From Frateuria terrea (GTDB taxonomy: Bacteria > Pseudomonadota > Gammaproteobacteria > Xanthomonadales > Rhodanobacteraceae), in the NCBI RefSeq assembly GCF_900115705.1, contig NZ_FOXL01000002.1:124001-188000 (forward strand): DNA of 64,000 bases, read 5' to 3'. Of the stretch, positions 26,087 through 35,556 are shown in pieces. Under the pieces are notes generated by a model. The model was not told the DNA's origin. It searched no databases and worked only from the letters and a program-made list of their open reading frames with translations. A program made the translations under genes and the position numbers. How positions within the stretch are numbered: the stretch's first letter is position 1; the number at the start of each line of letters is the position of its first letter.

Positions 26087-26710
26087 ATGGGTTCATTCTC
26101 GCTGTTCGGCGCCACACCGCAGGTGCTGTTCGACGATGCCAGTGGCCGCGTCACCTATCTCCCCGACGTGGTGCCCGCGGCCACCGCGCAGGCGTGGTTC
26201 GAGCAGTTGTTCGAGGGCATCGCCTGGCGCGGCGGACGACGCATGATGTACGAGCGCGAAGTGGATGTGCCGCGGCTGCGCGCGCACTTCGACCTGGACG
26301 ATCCGGCGCTGCCCGCGCCGTTGCCCGAGGCGCTGGGCGCGGTGCGTGCCATGGTCGATGCACCCTTTACCAGCGTAGGCTTGAACCTCTACCGCGACGA
26401 GCACGACAGCGTGGCGCCGCACAACGACAAGCTGGAAGACCTGGTGCGCGGGCACCCGATCGCGCTGCTGTCGCTCGGCGCCACGCGCGAGATGGTGATA
26501 CGTGCCAAGCGCCCGCCGCGGCGCGTCCTGCACCTGGACCTGGCCGCCGGCAGCCTGCTGCTGATGGACTACGCCAGCCAGTTCCACTACGACCACGGCA
26601 TTCCCAAGCAACGCGCGCCGATGGGGCCAAGGATCAGCCTGGCGTTTCGCGTGCGGCCGACCCTGCGAATGGACGAAACACCGCCGCCGGCGGACCCTGG
26701 CACGGCTTAG
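26087..26710 (+). CDS. alkB: AlkB-family 2-oxoglutarate/Fe(II) dioxygenase
   Basis: A DNA/RNA demethylase of 207 residues that repairs 1-methyladenine and 3-methylcytosine by oxidation. Fe(II) ligands are His112 and Asp114 (APHNDK) and His170 (YDHGIPK). Arg182 and Arg188 (RISLAFR) bind 2-oxoglutarate and substrate. It resembles the shorter ALKBH2/3-like bacterial group. It follows the CDF gene by 10 nt and is downstream of a DNA glycosylase, giving a small repair cluster. Confidence 0.9.
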   Translation: MGSFSLFGATPQVLFDDASGRVTYLPDVVPAATAQAWFEQLFEGIAWRGGRRMMYEREVDVPRLRAHFDLDDPALPAPLPEALGAVRAMVDAPFTSVGLNLYRDEHDSVAPHNDKLEDLVRGHPIALLSLGATREMVIRAKRPPRRVLHLDLAAGSLLLMDYASQFHYDHGIPKQRAPMGPRISLAFRVRPTLRMDETPPPADPGTA

Positions 26711-26793
26711 GCCGCCGAGGGCGCGGAACAGCCCTTGCACCCGCGCCGGATCGGCGCAGACTTCTCCCCGGTGCCTTGCACTGGAGCTTCGCG

Positions 26794-28146
26794 ATGCCTT
26801 TCCCCCGGCCGCTCCCTGCCTGCCTCGCCGCCATGCTGCTGAGCTGTGGCATCGCTGTGGCCATGCCCACGCAGACGCCGCCACCCTCGCCCGAGCAGTG
26901 GCACGCGATGCAGATGCGCGCTGCCGACAAGGCCGACGGCATCATGCGCCAGGCCAACAGGCGCAAGAGCCTGCTCGGGCGATACGAAGCCATGCTCGCC
27001 GCCGCTAGCGCCGGCGACGCCAATCCGGCCTTCCAGGCGATCATCGTGCAGTACCTGAGCTGGTACGAGACCTTCATCGGCGATTACCCGAACGCGGCGG
27101 CGAACTTCTCGATCCAGGAACTGCTGCAGGCCGGCGACCGGCCCTCGCCGCTGGATGGCCATGCGCAGGCGAAGCCGGCGGTCGAGGCAGTCGCCGCACT
27201 CGCGCGCGACCGCCAGGCGGTATTCTTCAACGAGGCGCACCATCTGCCGCTGACCCGCACGCTGACTATCCCATTGCTGGCCAAGCTGCGCGCGGAGGGC
27301 TTCGACACCTTCGCCGCCGAAACGCTCTACGCCAGCGACGACCAGCTGGCCAGGCGCGGTTATCCGGTCGAAGGCACCGGCTTCTACACGCAGGAGCCGA
27401 TCTGCGCGGAAATGGTGCGCACCGCGCTCAAGCTCGGCTACCGCGTGGTGGCTTACGAGGCCGAGGCCGAAAGCGCCGGCGACGCGCGGGAAAGCCGGCA
27501 GGCACGCAACCTCTACACCCGGGTCTTCAAGCAGCATCCGCAGGCCCGGCTGGTGCTCGACGCCGGCTACGGGCACATCCAGGAGAGCGGTGTGTACCTG
27601 GGCGGGCGGTCGATGGCCGAATACTTCCGCCAGATCAGCGGCATCGATCCGCTGACGGTGGAGCAGACCGTGCTGATCCCGCACCCGGACCCCGCGCACG
27701 ACCATCCCTACTACCTGCCGGTCATGCAGAAGCTGGCGCCGGACCAGCCGCTGGTGTTCCTGCACAAGGATGGCACGCCGTGGGCGTTGCGCGCAGGCTA
27801 CGACGTAAGCGTGTTCTTCCCGCCGCCGGTGCTGCGGCGCGGCCGCCCGACCTGGCTTGCGCTGGGCGGCCTGCGCAAGCCCTATGCGGTGCGCGGCGAG
27901 GATCTGTGCAGGGACGAGTATCCGTGCCTGGTCGAGGCGCGCTATACCGACGAGGGCGACGACGCGATCGCGGCCGACCGGCTGGCGTTCGATCCGCCCC
28001 CCCGCTACGCCAAGGCCGACGACGCGCTGCGCCCAGCCGATGGCGCCTCCGTCGGCGAGCTTTACCTGCGGCCGGGCAAGTACCGGCTGCTGGCGACCGA
28101 TGCGCAGGGGCATCCGCTCGGCCGCAGGATCATTACGGTACCGTAA
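26794..28146 (+). CDS. Secreted Tiki/ChaN/EreA-like superfamily protein (predicted)
   Basis: A 450-residue protein with an N-terminal signal (MPFPRPLPACLAAMLLSCGIAVA). A core near residue 145 reads AVFFNEAHHLPLTRTLTIPLLAKLRAEGFDTFAAETL. This resembles the GExH...R motif of the Tiki/TraB/ChaN/EreA hydrolase-like superfamily, whose first Glu and His residues bind metal. The second typical element may be LVLDAGYGHIQES. A C-terminal beta-rich extension (from about 400) is extra. The exact function is unknown; the assignment is inferred from motif shape. Confidence 0.65.
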   Translation: MPFPRPLPACLAAMLLSCGIAVAMPTQTPPPSPEQWHAMQMRAADKADGIMRQANRRKSLLGRYEAMLAAASAGDANPAFQAIIVQYLSWYETFIGDYPNAAANFSIQELLQAGDRPSPLDGHAQAKPAVEAVAALARDRQAVFFNEAHHLPLTRTLTIPLLAKLRAEGFDTFAAETLYASDDQLARRGYPVEGTGFYTQEPICAEMVRTALKLGYRVVAYEAEAESAGDARESRQARNLYTRVFKQHPQARLVLDAGYGHIQESGVYLGGRSMAEYFRQISGIDPLTVEQTVLIPHPDPAHDHPYYLPVMQKLAPDQPLVFLHKDGTPWALRAGYDVSVFFPPPVLRRGRPTWLALGGLRKPYAVRGEDLCRDEYPCLVEARYTDEGDDAIAADRLAFDPPPRYAKADDALRPADGASVGELYLRPGKYRLLATDAQGHPLGRRIITVP

Positions 28147-28149
28147 GCG

Positions 28150-28174
28150 CTCCCCCGGCCCGGGGCCGGGGGAG
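28150..28174. terminator. Bidirectional hairpin between convergent genes
   Basis: A perfect 11-bp stem CTCCCCCGGCC/GGCCGGGGGAG with a CGG loop lies between the two convergent stop codons (28146 and 28183). There is no T-run, but the position suits a shared transcription stop. Confidence 0.55.
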
Positions 28175-28182
28175 ACGCGCAC

Positions 28183-29844
28183 TCACTTGCGCTGGTCGGC
28201 GGTCTGCTCGCGCGCGGCGCGGAATTCGGAATCCTTCGACCATTGGGGCCAGCTGTCCGAATCGGCCAGCTGGTAGCCGAGCTGGTAGAGCAGGCGCAGG
28301 TCGTGGGCCATGCCGGCGAAGCTCCAGCCGGCCTGCCATTCGTCCGAGGGCTGGTGGTAGTGCTCGCGGTTGTAGAGCTTGCCGGCGGCCTCGCCGGCCG
28401 CCTTGCCGCCCTTGATCAGGTCGTCGCCCGACTCGAACGAAATCGCCGGCACGCCCTGCTTGGCGAAGGAGAAATGATCGGAGCGGAAGAAGCTGCCCGC
28501 TTCCGGATGCGGGTCGGACGCGTAGATCATGCCGTAGGTCCTGGCCAGGGCGATCAACTCGTCGAGCAGGCCAAGCTTCGCGTTGCCGGAGATGGTGAAG
28601 TTGCGCGCCACGCCCTGCGGGTCGAGCGCGTCGAGGTTGATGTCGGCTACCGTCTTGGCCGTCGGGTACAGCGGGTGCGTGGCGTAGTACTCCGAGCCCA
28701 GCAGGCCTTTCTCCTCGGCGGTGACGTTGAGGAAGATCACCGAGCGTTCGGGCTTCGGCGCATGCGCAAAGGCGCGGCCCAGCTCGATCAGCGCGGCGGT
28801 GCCGGTGGCATTGTCGACCGCGCCGTTGTAGATCCGGTCGCCCCGTGCATCGGGCGCGCCCACGCCCAGGTGGTCCCAATGCGCGCTGTAGATCACCGTC
28901 TCGTCGGGGCGCTTGCTGCCCTCGACGCGGCCGACCACGTTTTGCGAGGTGATCACCTTGGCGTCGACGTCGTACTTCGCCGAGAAAGTCACGCCCTTGA
29001 GCGTCACCGGCTTGAAGGCGCGCGTCTGCGCCTGCTTCTTGAGCGCCGCGAAGTCCAGCCCCGCGGCCTTGAACATCTGCACCGCCAGGTCGTGCTGGAT
29101 CCAGCCTTCCAGCGTGGGATGTTCCGCGGCCGGCTTGTCGCGCACGATGTCGAACTGCACGTTGATGTTTGAATTCTTCACCGTGGCCCAGCCGTAGGAG
29201 GCCGGCGCGGTCTCGTGCACCACCAGCATGCCCAGCGCGCCCTGGAGCGCGGCTTCCTCGTACTTGTAGGTCCAGCGGCCGTAGTAGGTCATCGCCTTGC
29301 CGCCGAAGTCGCCGTGGCCGCTCTCGAAATCCGGGTCGTTGACCAGTACCACGCCGATCTTGCCCTTGAGGTCGACGCCCTTGAAGTCGTCCCAGTGCCG
29401 CTCGGGCGCCTGGACGCCGTAGCCGACGAAGACCAGCGGCGCGTGTTCGATGTCGACCTTGCGGGTGCCATCCATCGACGCGCGCACGGCGATCTGCTCG
29501 CCCTGGGTGAGCGGCACGGCCTTGCCGTCCTCGCTCAGCGAGAACGCCGGCGTGCCGACGATCTCGAAGCGGCCCAGCGGCACCGGCTGGGTCCAGGTGC
29601 GCTTGCCGTCGACCACGGCGCCGCCCGGCTGCAGCCCGGCTGCCTTGTACTGCGCGATGAGGTAGTCGACTGTCTTGCTCTCGCCCGGCGTGGCCGGGCC
29701 GCGGCCCTCGAAGGCGTCGGAGGAGAGCGTCCTGACTTCCTGCGAGAGGCGGTGCGGGTCGAACGTGGGCAGGTCGGTGGCCAGCGCGGCGACCGCGGGC
29801 GTGAGCAGGGCCGCGGTGATGGCGGAAGCGAGCAATCGGTTCAC
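28183..29844 (-). CDS. M28-family zinc aminopeptidase, secreted, with PA domain
   Basis: A 553-residue protein with signal peptide (VNRLLASAITAALLTPAVAALA). A PA domain spans about 130-265. The M28 catalytic domain has its di-zinc residues in AHWDHLG (His), NGAVDNATG (Asp), TAEEKGLLGSEYY (catalytic Glu and ligand Glu), INLDALD (Asp) and HYHQPSDE (His). It probably degrades peptides in the periplasm or outside the cell. GTG at 29844 with AAGG 8 nt upstream is preferred over an upstream start that would disrupt the signal peptide. Confidence 0.92.
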   Translation of the reverse strand: MNRLLASAITAALLTPAVAALATDLPTFDPHRLSQEVRTLSSDAFEGRGPATPGESKTVDYLIAQYKAAGLQPGGAVVDGKRTWTQPVPLGRFEIVGTPAFSLSEDGKAVPLTQGEQIAVRASMDGTRKVDIEHAPLVFVGYGVQAPERHWDDFKGVDLKGKIGVVLVNDPDFESGHGDFGGKAMTYYGRWTYKYEEAALQGALGMLVVHETAPASYGWATVKNSNINVQFDIVRDKPAAEHPTLEGWIQHDLAVQMFKAAGLDFAALKKQAQTRAFKPVTLKGVTFSAKYDVDAKVITSQNVVGRVEGSKRPDETVIYSAHWDHLGVGAPDARGDRIYNGAVDNATGTAALIELGRAFAHAPKPERSVIFLNVTAEEKGLLGSEYYATHPLYPTAKTVADINLDALDPQGVARNFTISGNAKLGLLDELIALARTYGMIYASDPHPEAGSFFRSDHFSFAKQGVPAISFESGDDLIKGGKAAGEAAGKLYNREHYHQPSDEWQAGWSFAGMAHDLRLLYQLGYQLADSDSWPQWSKDSEFRAAREQTADQRK

Positions 29845-29934
29845 AGGAGCACCTTTGCGTGGGAATAACCCCTGCATGGTAGGCAGGCGGCAGCCGTTTG
29901 CCCACCGCCAGGCGTCCCCGGGCGGGACCTGCCG

Positions 29935-32721
29935 CTAGCCGCCGACCACCGCCCGCACCTTGCGCTCCAGTTCGTCGTCGCGGAACGGCTTCTGCACCAC
30001 GCGCTCCTCGCCCACCCCGGCCAGCGCGGTCTGGTCCGCATAGCCGGTGACGAACAGCACCGGCAGCTCGGGCCGCCGCATGCGCGCCTGCTGGGCGACC
30101 TCGACGCCGTTCATGCCCGGCATGGCGAAGTCGGCCACCAGCAGGTCGACCTGCGGAGTGCGTTCGAGCAGGTCCAGCGCCGCCCCGCCGGAGCCGGCCT
30201 CCACCACGTCAAAACCAAGCTTGCGCAGCCGTGCGGCAGTGACGTCGCGCACCGCGCCGTCGTCGTCGACCAGCAGCGCGAAGCGGCGCTGCGTCAGCGG
30301 CTCGGCGGGATGAGGGCTGGCCGGGGCCGATGCGTGCGCAGCCGCGCCGGCATGCGCGCGCGGCAGATAGACCCGCACGGTGGTGCCCACGCCCTGCCGG
30401 CTCTCGATCCGCACGCCGCCTCCGGATTGCTGGGCGAAACCGAGCACCTGCGCCAGCCCGAGCCCCGAGCCCTTGCCCACGCCCTTGGTGGTGAAGAACG
30501 GCTCGAAGGCCCGCGCGCTCACTTCCTCGGACATGCCCGTGCCGGTGTCGACCACGCTGATGGCGACGTAGTCGCCCGGCTCCGGCTCGCCCGGTTGCCG
30601 CTGCACATCGTCAAGCGTCGCGTTGGCCGTCTCGATGGCGAGGCTGCCGCCTACCGGCATCGCATCACGCGCGTTGATCGCCAGGTTCAGGATCACCAGC
30701 TCGATCTGCGTGGGATCGACCAGCGCGCTCCACAGCCCCGGCTGCAGGTGCGCACTGACCGCGACGCTGCCCCCCATCGTGCTGCGGAGCAGGTCGCTCA
30801 TGCCCTGCACGGTTTCGTTGAGATCGAGCACTTTCGGCTCCAGCCGCTGACGGCGCGAAAACGCCAGCAGCTGCGAAGTCAGCGTGGCCCCGCGCAGGGC
30901 CGCCTGGCGCATCAGGTCCAGCCGCCTTCGCACCTTCGGTTCGTCGACCGCCATCTCGATCAGGTCCAGGTTCCCCAGCACGATGGTCAGCAGGTTGTTG
31001 AAGTCATGGGCTACGCCGGAGGTGAGCTGGCCGACCGCTTCGAGCCGCTGCATCTGGCGCAGCGTGGCCTCGACCCGTTCGCGGCTTTCGATCTGGTTGC
31101 GCAGCTGGCGGTTGGCCGCCTCCAGTTCACGCGCAGCGAGCTTCTCGTGGGTGACGTCGCGGCCGACCGTGTAGACCAGCTCGTCCTCGGACACGGCGGT
31201 CCAGGCGATCCAGCGCCAACCGCCGTGGTGGCAGGGCATGCGGACCTCGAACGGCGGCGCCACGTTGCCGCGCTTGAGACAGGCCATCACCGCGCTAGCG
31301 CCGGCACGGTCCTGCGGCTCGATCAGCTCCAGAAAGGGGCGTGCGACCAGGTCGAGGGCGTCGTAGCCCAGGATGCGCGTCCAGGCCGGGTTGGTCGCCC
31401 TGAGGTCGCCGTCGAAACCGACCACGCCGAACATGTCGCGGCTGAGCTCGAACAGGCGCTCGCGCTCGCGCCCGATCTGCGCCGCTTCCTCCTGCAGGGC
31501 GCGGTTGCGGTCTTCCAGGGCGAGCTTCTGGTGGTGCGAGCTGGTGACGTCCTGGTTGACGCCGATCATGCGGGCGCGGCCGTCCGGTGTGGTGACGGGC
31601 GTGCCCTTGGAGCGCAGCCAGCGCGTCTCGCCGTTGGCGCGGATGCGAAACTCGACGTCCAGCGATCGGCCGTTTTCCGTGCTGTGACGGACCGCTTCGT
31701 CGACGGCGATGCGGTCTTCCGGGAACACCCCGGCAAACCAGGCCTGCTCGGGCGTGATCCCGGCGTCCGGGTCGAGCCCGAACAGGAGGTACATCTCGCG
31801 CGACCAGCGGGCGTCGCCCGAAGGCAGCTCCCACTCCCACACGCCGATGTCGCCGACCCGCTGGGCCAGCTGCAGGCGTGCCTCGCTGGCACGCAACGCT
31901 TCCTCGGCGCGGCGGCGATCGGTGACATCCATCATCACGCCCATGGCTCGCGCCGGCTGGCCTCCGTCCAGTTCGATCTCCGCGCGCAGCAACAACCAGC
32001 GTTGCCGGCCGCCCGGGTGGCCGTAGCGGAACTCGCTTTCGAAGAAGCGATCGCCGCGCGCCAACGCTTCACGCATGCAGGCCTGCAGGCGCTCGCGCTC
32101 GCCCGGGGCATAGCCGGCGCGGATCTCCTCCATGGTCGGATGGGCGTCTTCGGGAAAGCCCAGCACGCGGTTGAGATCGGCCGAGCCGGACACGGTGTCG
32201 TTGCGCAGGTCGGCCTCCCACACCGCCATGTGCCCGGCCTCGATGGCCAGGTGCAGGCGCGCCTGGCTGGCATCCAGTGCCTCGCGAAGCTGGCGCTGCT
32301 CGGTGGCGTCCTGCAGCGTGCCGATGTAGCGCACGGCGCGGGTCACGCCGTCGACCGTGGAGAACGTTGCCTCGCCGGTGGCGACCACCCAGCGCACCTG
32401 GCCATCCGGATGCACCACGCGGTACTCGTACGGCTGGCGCTCGCGCACGGCCGGGTCGAGCGCACGCAGCAACATGGCATGGGTGCGCGGCATGTCGTCG
32501 GGATGGGTCAACGCTTGCAGCTGTTCCAGCTGCAGCGGCTGGTCGTCCTGTGGCAGGCCGCAGATCTCGCGGGCGCGCGGGGAATAGACGAAGGTATTGT
32601 CGAGCAGGTTCCACTCCCAGAAGCCGAGCTCCGCCGCACGCATCGCCAGGTGCAGGCGTGCATCGCCGGCTGACGTGTCGGCGGACGCCTGCGTGGTGAG
32701 CGGGGCGGTCCGGTACTGCAT
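29935..32721 (-). CDS. Hybrid sensor histidine kinase, four PAS domains and receiver
   Basis: A 928-residue soluble kinase without TM segments. Four PAS/PAC units lie at about 22-145, 152-270, 280-395 and 422-530. The phospho-acceptor domain has the H-box GVAHDFNNLL (His572). The HATPase has NLAINARDAM (N box), DTGTGM and KGVGKGSGLGLA (G boxes). A C-terminal receiver starts near 812, with acidic pocket DDD and Asp864 (VADFAMPG). The HDFNNLL subclass is typical of large PAS kinases. It is followed by a second, related kinase upstream on the same strand; I see no dedicated output regulator. Confidence 0.92.
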   Translation of the reverse strand: MQYRTAPLTTQASADTSAGDARLHLAMRAAELGFWEWNLLDNTFVYSPRAREICGLPQDDQPLQLEQLQALTHPDDMPRTHAMLLRALDPAVRERQPYEYRVVHPDGQVRWVVATGEATFSTVDGVTRAVRYIGTLQDATEQRQLREALDASQARLHLAIEAGHMAVWEADLRNDTVSGSADLNRVLGFPEDAHPTMEEIRAGYAPGERERLQACMREALARGDRFFESEFRYGHPGGRQRWLLLRAEIELDGGQPARAMGVMMDVTDRRRAEEALRASEARLQLAQRVGDIGVWEWELPSGDARWSREMYLLFGLDPDAGITPEQAWFAGVFPEDRIAVDEAVRHSTENGRSLDVEFRIRANGETRWLRSKGTPVTTPDGRARMIGVNQDVTSSHHQKLALEDRNRALQEEAAQIGRERERLFELSRDMFGVVGFDGDLRATNPAWTRILGYDALDLVARPFLELIEPQDRAGASAVMACLKRGNVAPPFEVRMPCHHGGWRWIAWTAVSEDELVYTVGRDVTHEKLAARELEAANRQLRNQIESRERVEATLRQMQRLEAVGQLTSGVAHDFNNLLTIVLGNLDLIEMAVDEPKVRRRLDLMRQAALRGATLTSQLLAFSRRQRLEPKVLDLNETVQGMSDLLRSTMGGSVAVSAHLQPGLWSALVDPTQIELVILNLAINARDAMPVGGSLAIETANATLDDVQRQPGEPEPGDYVAISVVDTGTGMSEEVSARAFEPFFTTKGVGKGSGLGLAQVLGFAQQSGGGVRIESRQGVGTTVRVYLPRAHAGAAAHASAPASPHPAEPLTQRRFALLVDDDGAVRDVTAARLRKLGFDVVEAGSGGAALDLLERTPQVDLLVADFAMPGMNGVEVAQQARMRRPELPVLFVTGYADQTALAGVGEERVVQKPFRDDELERKVRAVVGG

Positions 32722-32819
32722 GGCAACCTCAAACCTCGTACCTGCGGGTCAGCCTCGGGCACTGTACCGTAGGCTGTGTGCGGGAGATGTCGCGCCCGCC
32801 CTCCATTGCCGCCGCAGGG

Positions 32820-34760
32820 TCAGCCGGTCTCGTCCGCCACGCCGACCTGACCCAGCGCATCGCTGATCGCCCGGTACAGGTCGCGCTTGGTGAATGGCTT
32901 GCCCAGGCGGACCATGTCGGGCACGGGCAGCTCGGGCAGTTCCGCGTAGCCGGAGGCCAGCACGATGGGCAGCCCGGGATGGCGCTGGCGCAGCAGCCGC
33001 GCCAGCCGCGCGCCGGTGATGCCTGGCATCGCCTGGTCGGTGACGAGCACGTCGGCCGCGCCGCCGCCGTCGACGTATGCCAGGGCTTCCTCGGCGCACT
33101 TCACGCCATGCACGACGTAGCCCATGTCTTCGGCCATCGCCATCGTGCTCAGCAGCACCAGGTCGTCATCATCGACGACCAGCAAGGTCAGCGCCGCGCT
33201 GGCCTGCAGTTCGCCGTCGGGCTCGCCGGCGACTACCATTGCCGGTACCGTCGCCCCTGCCGTGGCGACCGGCAGCCAGATCTCCACCGTAGTGCCCTTG
33301 CCCGGCTGGCTCTGCAGCAGCAGGCGCCCGCCCGACTGCTCGGCCAGGCCATAGGCCATCGACAGGCCCAGGCCGGTGCCCTTGCCCACGCCCTTGGTGG
33401 TGAAGAACGGCTCGGTGGCACGCCTGAGGGTATCCGGATCCATGCCGTGGCCCTCGTCGGCCACCCACAGGCACACGTACTCGCCCGGCGGCAGCACGGT
33501 CGAATGCCCCTCGGCCACGTGCTCGCCGCGCGCGCCGATTTCCAGCCGGCCGCCCTGGCGCATGGCGTCGCGGCCATTGACCGCCAGGTTGAGCAGGGCC
33601 AGCTCCAGCTGGTTGGGGTCCATCAATACCCGCGGCAGCTGCAGCGAAAAACTGGTGCTGATGCGGATCTCCGGTCCCAGCGAGCGCCTGAGCAGGTCGG
33701 CCATGCCGTGCACCAGCAGGGCCACGTCGACCGGGCGCGGATGCAGCTCCTGGCGCCGCGCGAACGAGAGCATGCGCTGGGTCAGCGAGGCGCCGCGCTG
33801 CGCGCCTGCCATGGCGTTGTCCAGCAGCTGGTGCGGGCGGGGCGCGGCGGGCAGCCACTTGCGCAGCAGCTCCAGATTGCCCATCACCGCCATCAGCAGG
33901 TTGTTGAAGTCGTGCGCCACGCCGCCGGTGAGCTGCCCGATCGTCTCGGTCTTCTGCGCCTGGAACAGGGTCTCGCGGGCGTTTGCCAGTTCTTCCTCGG
34001 CGAGCTTCTTCTCCGTTATGTCGCGGGTGATCTTGGCAAAGCCGACGATCTCGCCGTCCGCATCGGTCAGCCGGTCGATCACAACGTGGGCCCAGAAAAG
34101 CGAACCGTCCTTGCGCCGGCGCCGACCCTCGCCCTCGTACACGCCCTGCTTGCGCGCGATCTCCAGATTGCGCGCCGGCCGCCCGGCGCTGGCGTCCTCG
34201 TCAGCGTAGAAATGGCTGAAGTGCTTGCCCAGCACCTCGGCCTCCGTGTAGCCCTTGATGCGCTCGGCGCCAGCGTTCCAGCTGGCCACGTGGCCCTGCG
34301 GGTCGAGCATGTAGATGGCGTAGTCGCGCACGCCCTGCACGAGCAGCCGGAACTGCTGCTCGTTGCTGCCCATCGCCTCGTTCACCCGGTGCATCGCCGA
34401 GATGTCGCGAGCCACGCAGGTGTAGCCGAGCAGCTCGCCGGCATCGCCGTAGAGCGCCTCCAGGAGACTGCGGACCCATACCCGCCGGCCCTGCTTGTCC
34501 AGGCGCCAGCCCACTCCTTCGTCGTGGCCGAACTGCCTGGCCGCCTCCAGCGCCCGCGCAGGCTGGGCGCTCGACCTTTCCTCGGGGGTGTAGAGCGCGT
34601 CCCACGGCTGGCCGACGATCTCGTCGACAACGTAGCCGAAGATGCGTTCGGCGCCTGCGTTCCAGCTCGCTATACGTCCGTCGGGGTCGAGGGAGACCAT
34701 GGCAAGCATGCCCAGCGACTGCACCATCCGGCCGTAGGTGCTTTCCCCGGCTATCGACAT
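32820..34760 (-). CDS. Hybrid sensor histidine kinase, two PAS domains and receiver
   Basis: A 646-residue cytoplasmic kinase. PAS domains at about 12-120 and 135-250 each contain an ISWN/ASWNAGAERI.GY signature, so they look like an internal duplication. H-box GVAHDFNNLL (His283), HATPase (NLAVNGRDAM, DEGHGMD, GVGKGTGLGLS) and C-terminal receiver (VVDDDDLV, VTDQAMPG) follow. The start is ATG at 34760 with TGAGGAAG upstream. It is transcribed in the same direction as the kinase at 29935 (98-nt gap). The two share the same HisKA subclass and may have arisen by duplication. Confidence 0.92.
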   Translation of the reverse strand: MSIAGESTYGRMVQSLGMLAMVSLDPDGRIASWNAGAERIFGYVVDEIVGQPWDALYTPEERSSAQPARALEAARQFGHDEGVGWRLDKQGRRVWVRSLLEALYGDAGELLGYTCVARDISAMHRVNEAMGSNEQQFRLLVQGVRDYAIYMLDPQGHVASWNAGAERIKGYTEAEVLGKHFSHFYADEDASAGRPARNLEIARKQGVYEGEGRRRRKDGSLFWAHVVIDRLTDADGEIVGFAKITRDITEKKLAEEELANARETLFQAQKTETIGQLTGGVAHDFNNLLMAVMGNLELLRKWLPAAPRPHQLLDNAMAGAQRGASLTQRMLSFARRQELHPRPVDVALLVHGMADLLRRSLGPEIRISTSFSLQLPRVLMDPNQLELALLNLAVNGRDAMRQGGRLEIGARGEHVAEGHSTVLPPGEYVCLWVADEGHGMDPDTLRRATEPFFTTKGVGKGTGLGLSMAYGLAEQSGGRLLLQSQPGKGTTVEIWLPVATAGATVPAMVVAGEPDGELQASAALTLLVVDDDDLVLLSTMAMAEDMGYVVHGVKCAEEALAYVDGGGAADVLVTDQAMPGITGARLARLLRQRHPGLPIVLASGYAELPELPVPDMVRLGKPFTKRDLYRAISDALGQVGVADETG

Positions 34761-34846
34761 TGCTTCCTCACCCGTAGGTATCGCCCGCAAACGGAGCGGG
34801 CGGACAGCCGATTATGCGTCCAGTCTACATTTGCGCCGTGAACGGC

Positions 34847-35455
34847 CTAACCTGCGACCTGCGCGCGTTCCAGCGCGGCGATATGGCGCTCCAGCCGCGG
34901 CCCCAGGTAGCAGTGCGAGCCGCAGGGCAAAAGCCCGGCCTGCGTGAACTGGCGAAGGTACCAAGACGGCGGGCGCGAGAGAAAGCCCTCGCGGTCGCCG
35001 ATCACGTCGTCGCGGCTGGTGAACGCTTCCAGGAAGGCCACGCCTTCGAGCATCTCGCCGATGCCCGCCAGCCCCGCACGGATCTCGCCGGGCCTGAGGT
35101 AGTGCAGCACGTCGGTGCAGACGATCAGGTCGAAACGCGCGTCGAAACGCAGGTGCTCGAGCTGGCCGAAGCGTGCCAGTCCGATGTTGCGGCTGCGCCC
35201 GTAGCGCGCCACCACATAGGCGCTGGCGTCCAGGCCGCGGTATGCGACGCCCGGCCGCAACGCGCGCAGCGGCGCGCGCCAGGGCGCTTCGCCGCAGCCG
35301 ACGTCCAGCACGTTGCGCAGCGGCCGGCCCAGGTAGTACTCGGCCTGCGCCACCGCCAGCGCCACCTTGCGCTTGAGTTCAGCCGCCGAAGCCACGGCAT
35401 GGCGCGGGTCGCGGTACCACTTGTCGAAGTAGGCGCGGTCGTAGGTCTTGGGCAT
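34847..35455 (-). CDS. Class I SAM-dependent methyltransferase
   Basis: A 202-residue Rossmann methyltransferase: NVLDVGCGEAPWRAPL (motif I), YRGLDASAYVV (motif II acidic), FDLIVCTDVLHYL (motif IV). It is a small-molecule type, with the substrate unknown. ATG at 35455 (MPKTYDRAYFDKWY) matches the usual N-terminus of such proteins better than the in-frame start at 35497. It is divergent from the 97-residue gene at 35557. Confidence 0.85.
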   Translation of the reverse strand: MPKTYDRAYFDKWYRDPRHAVASAAELKRKVALAVAQAEYYLGRPLRNVLDVGCGEAPWRAPLRALRPGVAYRGLDASAYVVARYGRSRNIGLARFGQLEHLRFDARFDLIVCTDVLHYLRPGEIRAGLAGIGEMLEGVAFLEAFTSRDDVIGDREGFLSRPPSWYLRQFTQAGLLPCGSHCYLGPRLERHIAALERAQVAG

Positions 35456-35556
35456 GGCCGGGAAGTCCGCAAAGAAACCGATGGTACGGCCTGGCAATCA
35501 CCCGGCGCACACGCTGCGCACTCCAGCATTTTGCCGACGCCCCGCTGGAGCCCACC

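Noticed and set aside
28183-29905. Alternative 590-codon frame opposite or offset from the M28 peptidase
   Set aside because: The peptidase frame has the full zinc-ligand set and signal peptide; the other frame is low-complexity.
30310-32673. 787-codon open frame on the plus strand opposite the four-PAS kinase
   Set aside because: Same antisense artefact: no motif, and the opposite strand encodes a complete kinase.
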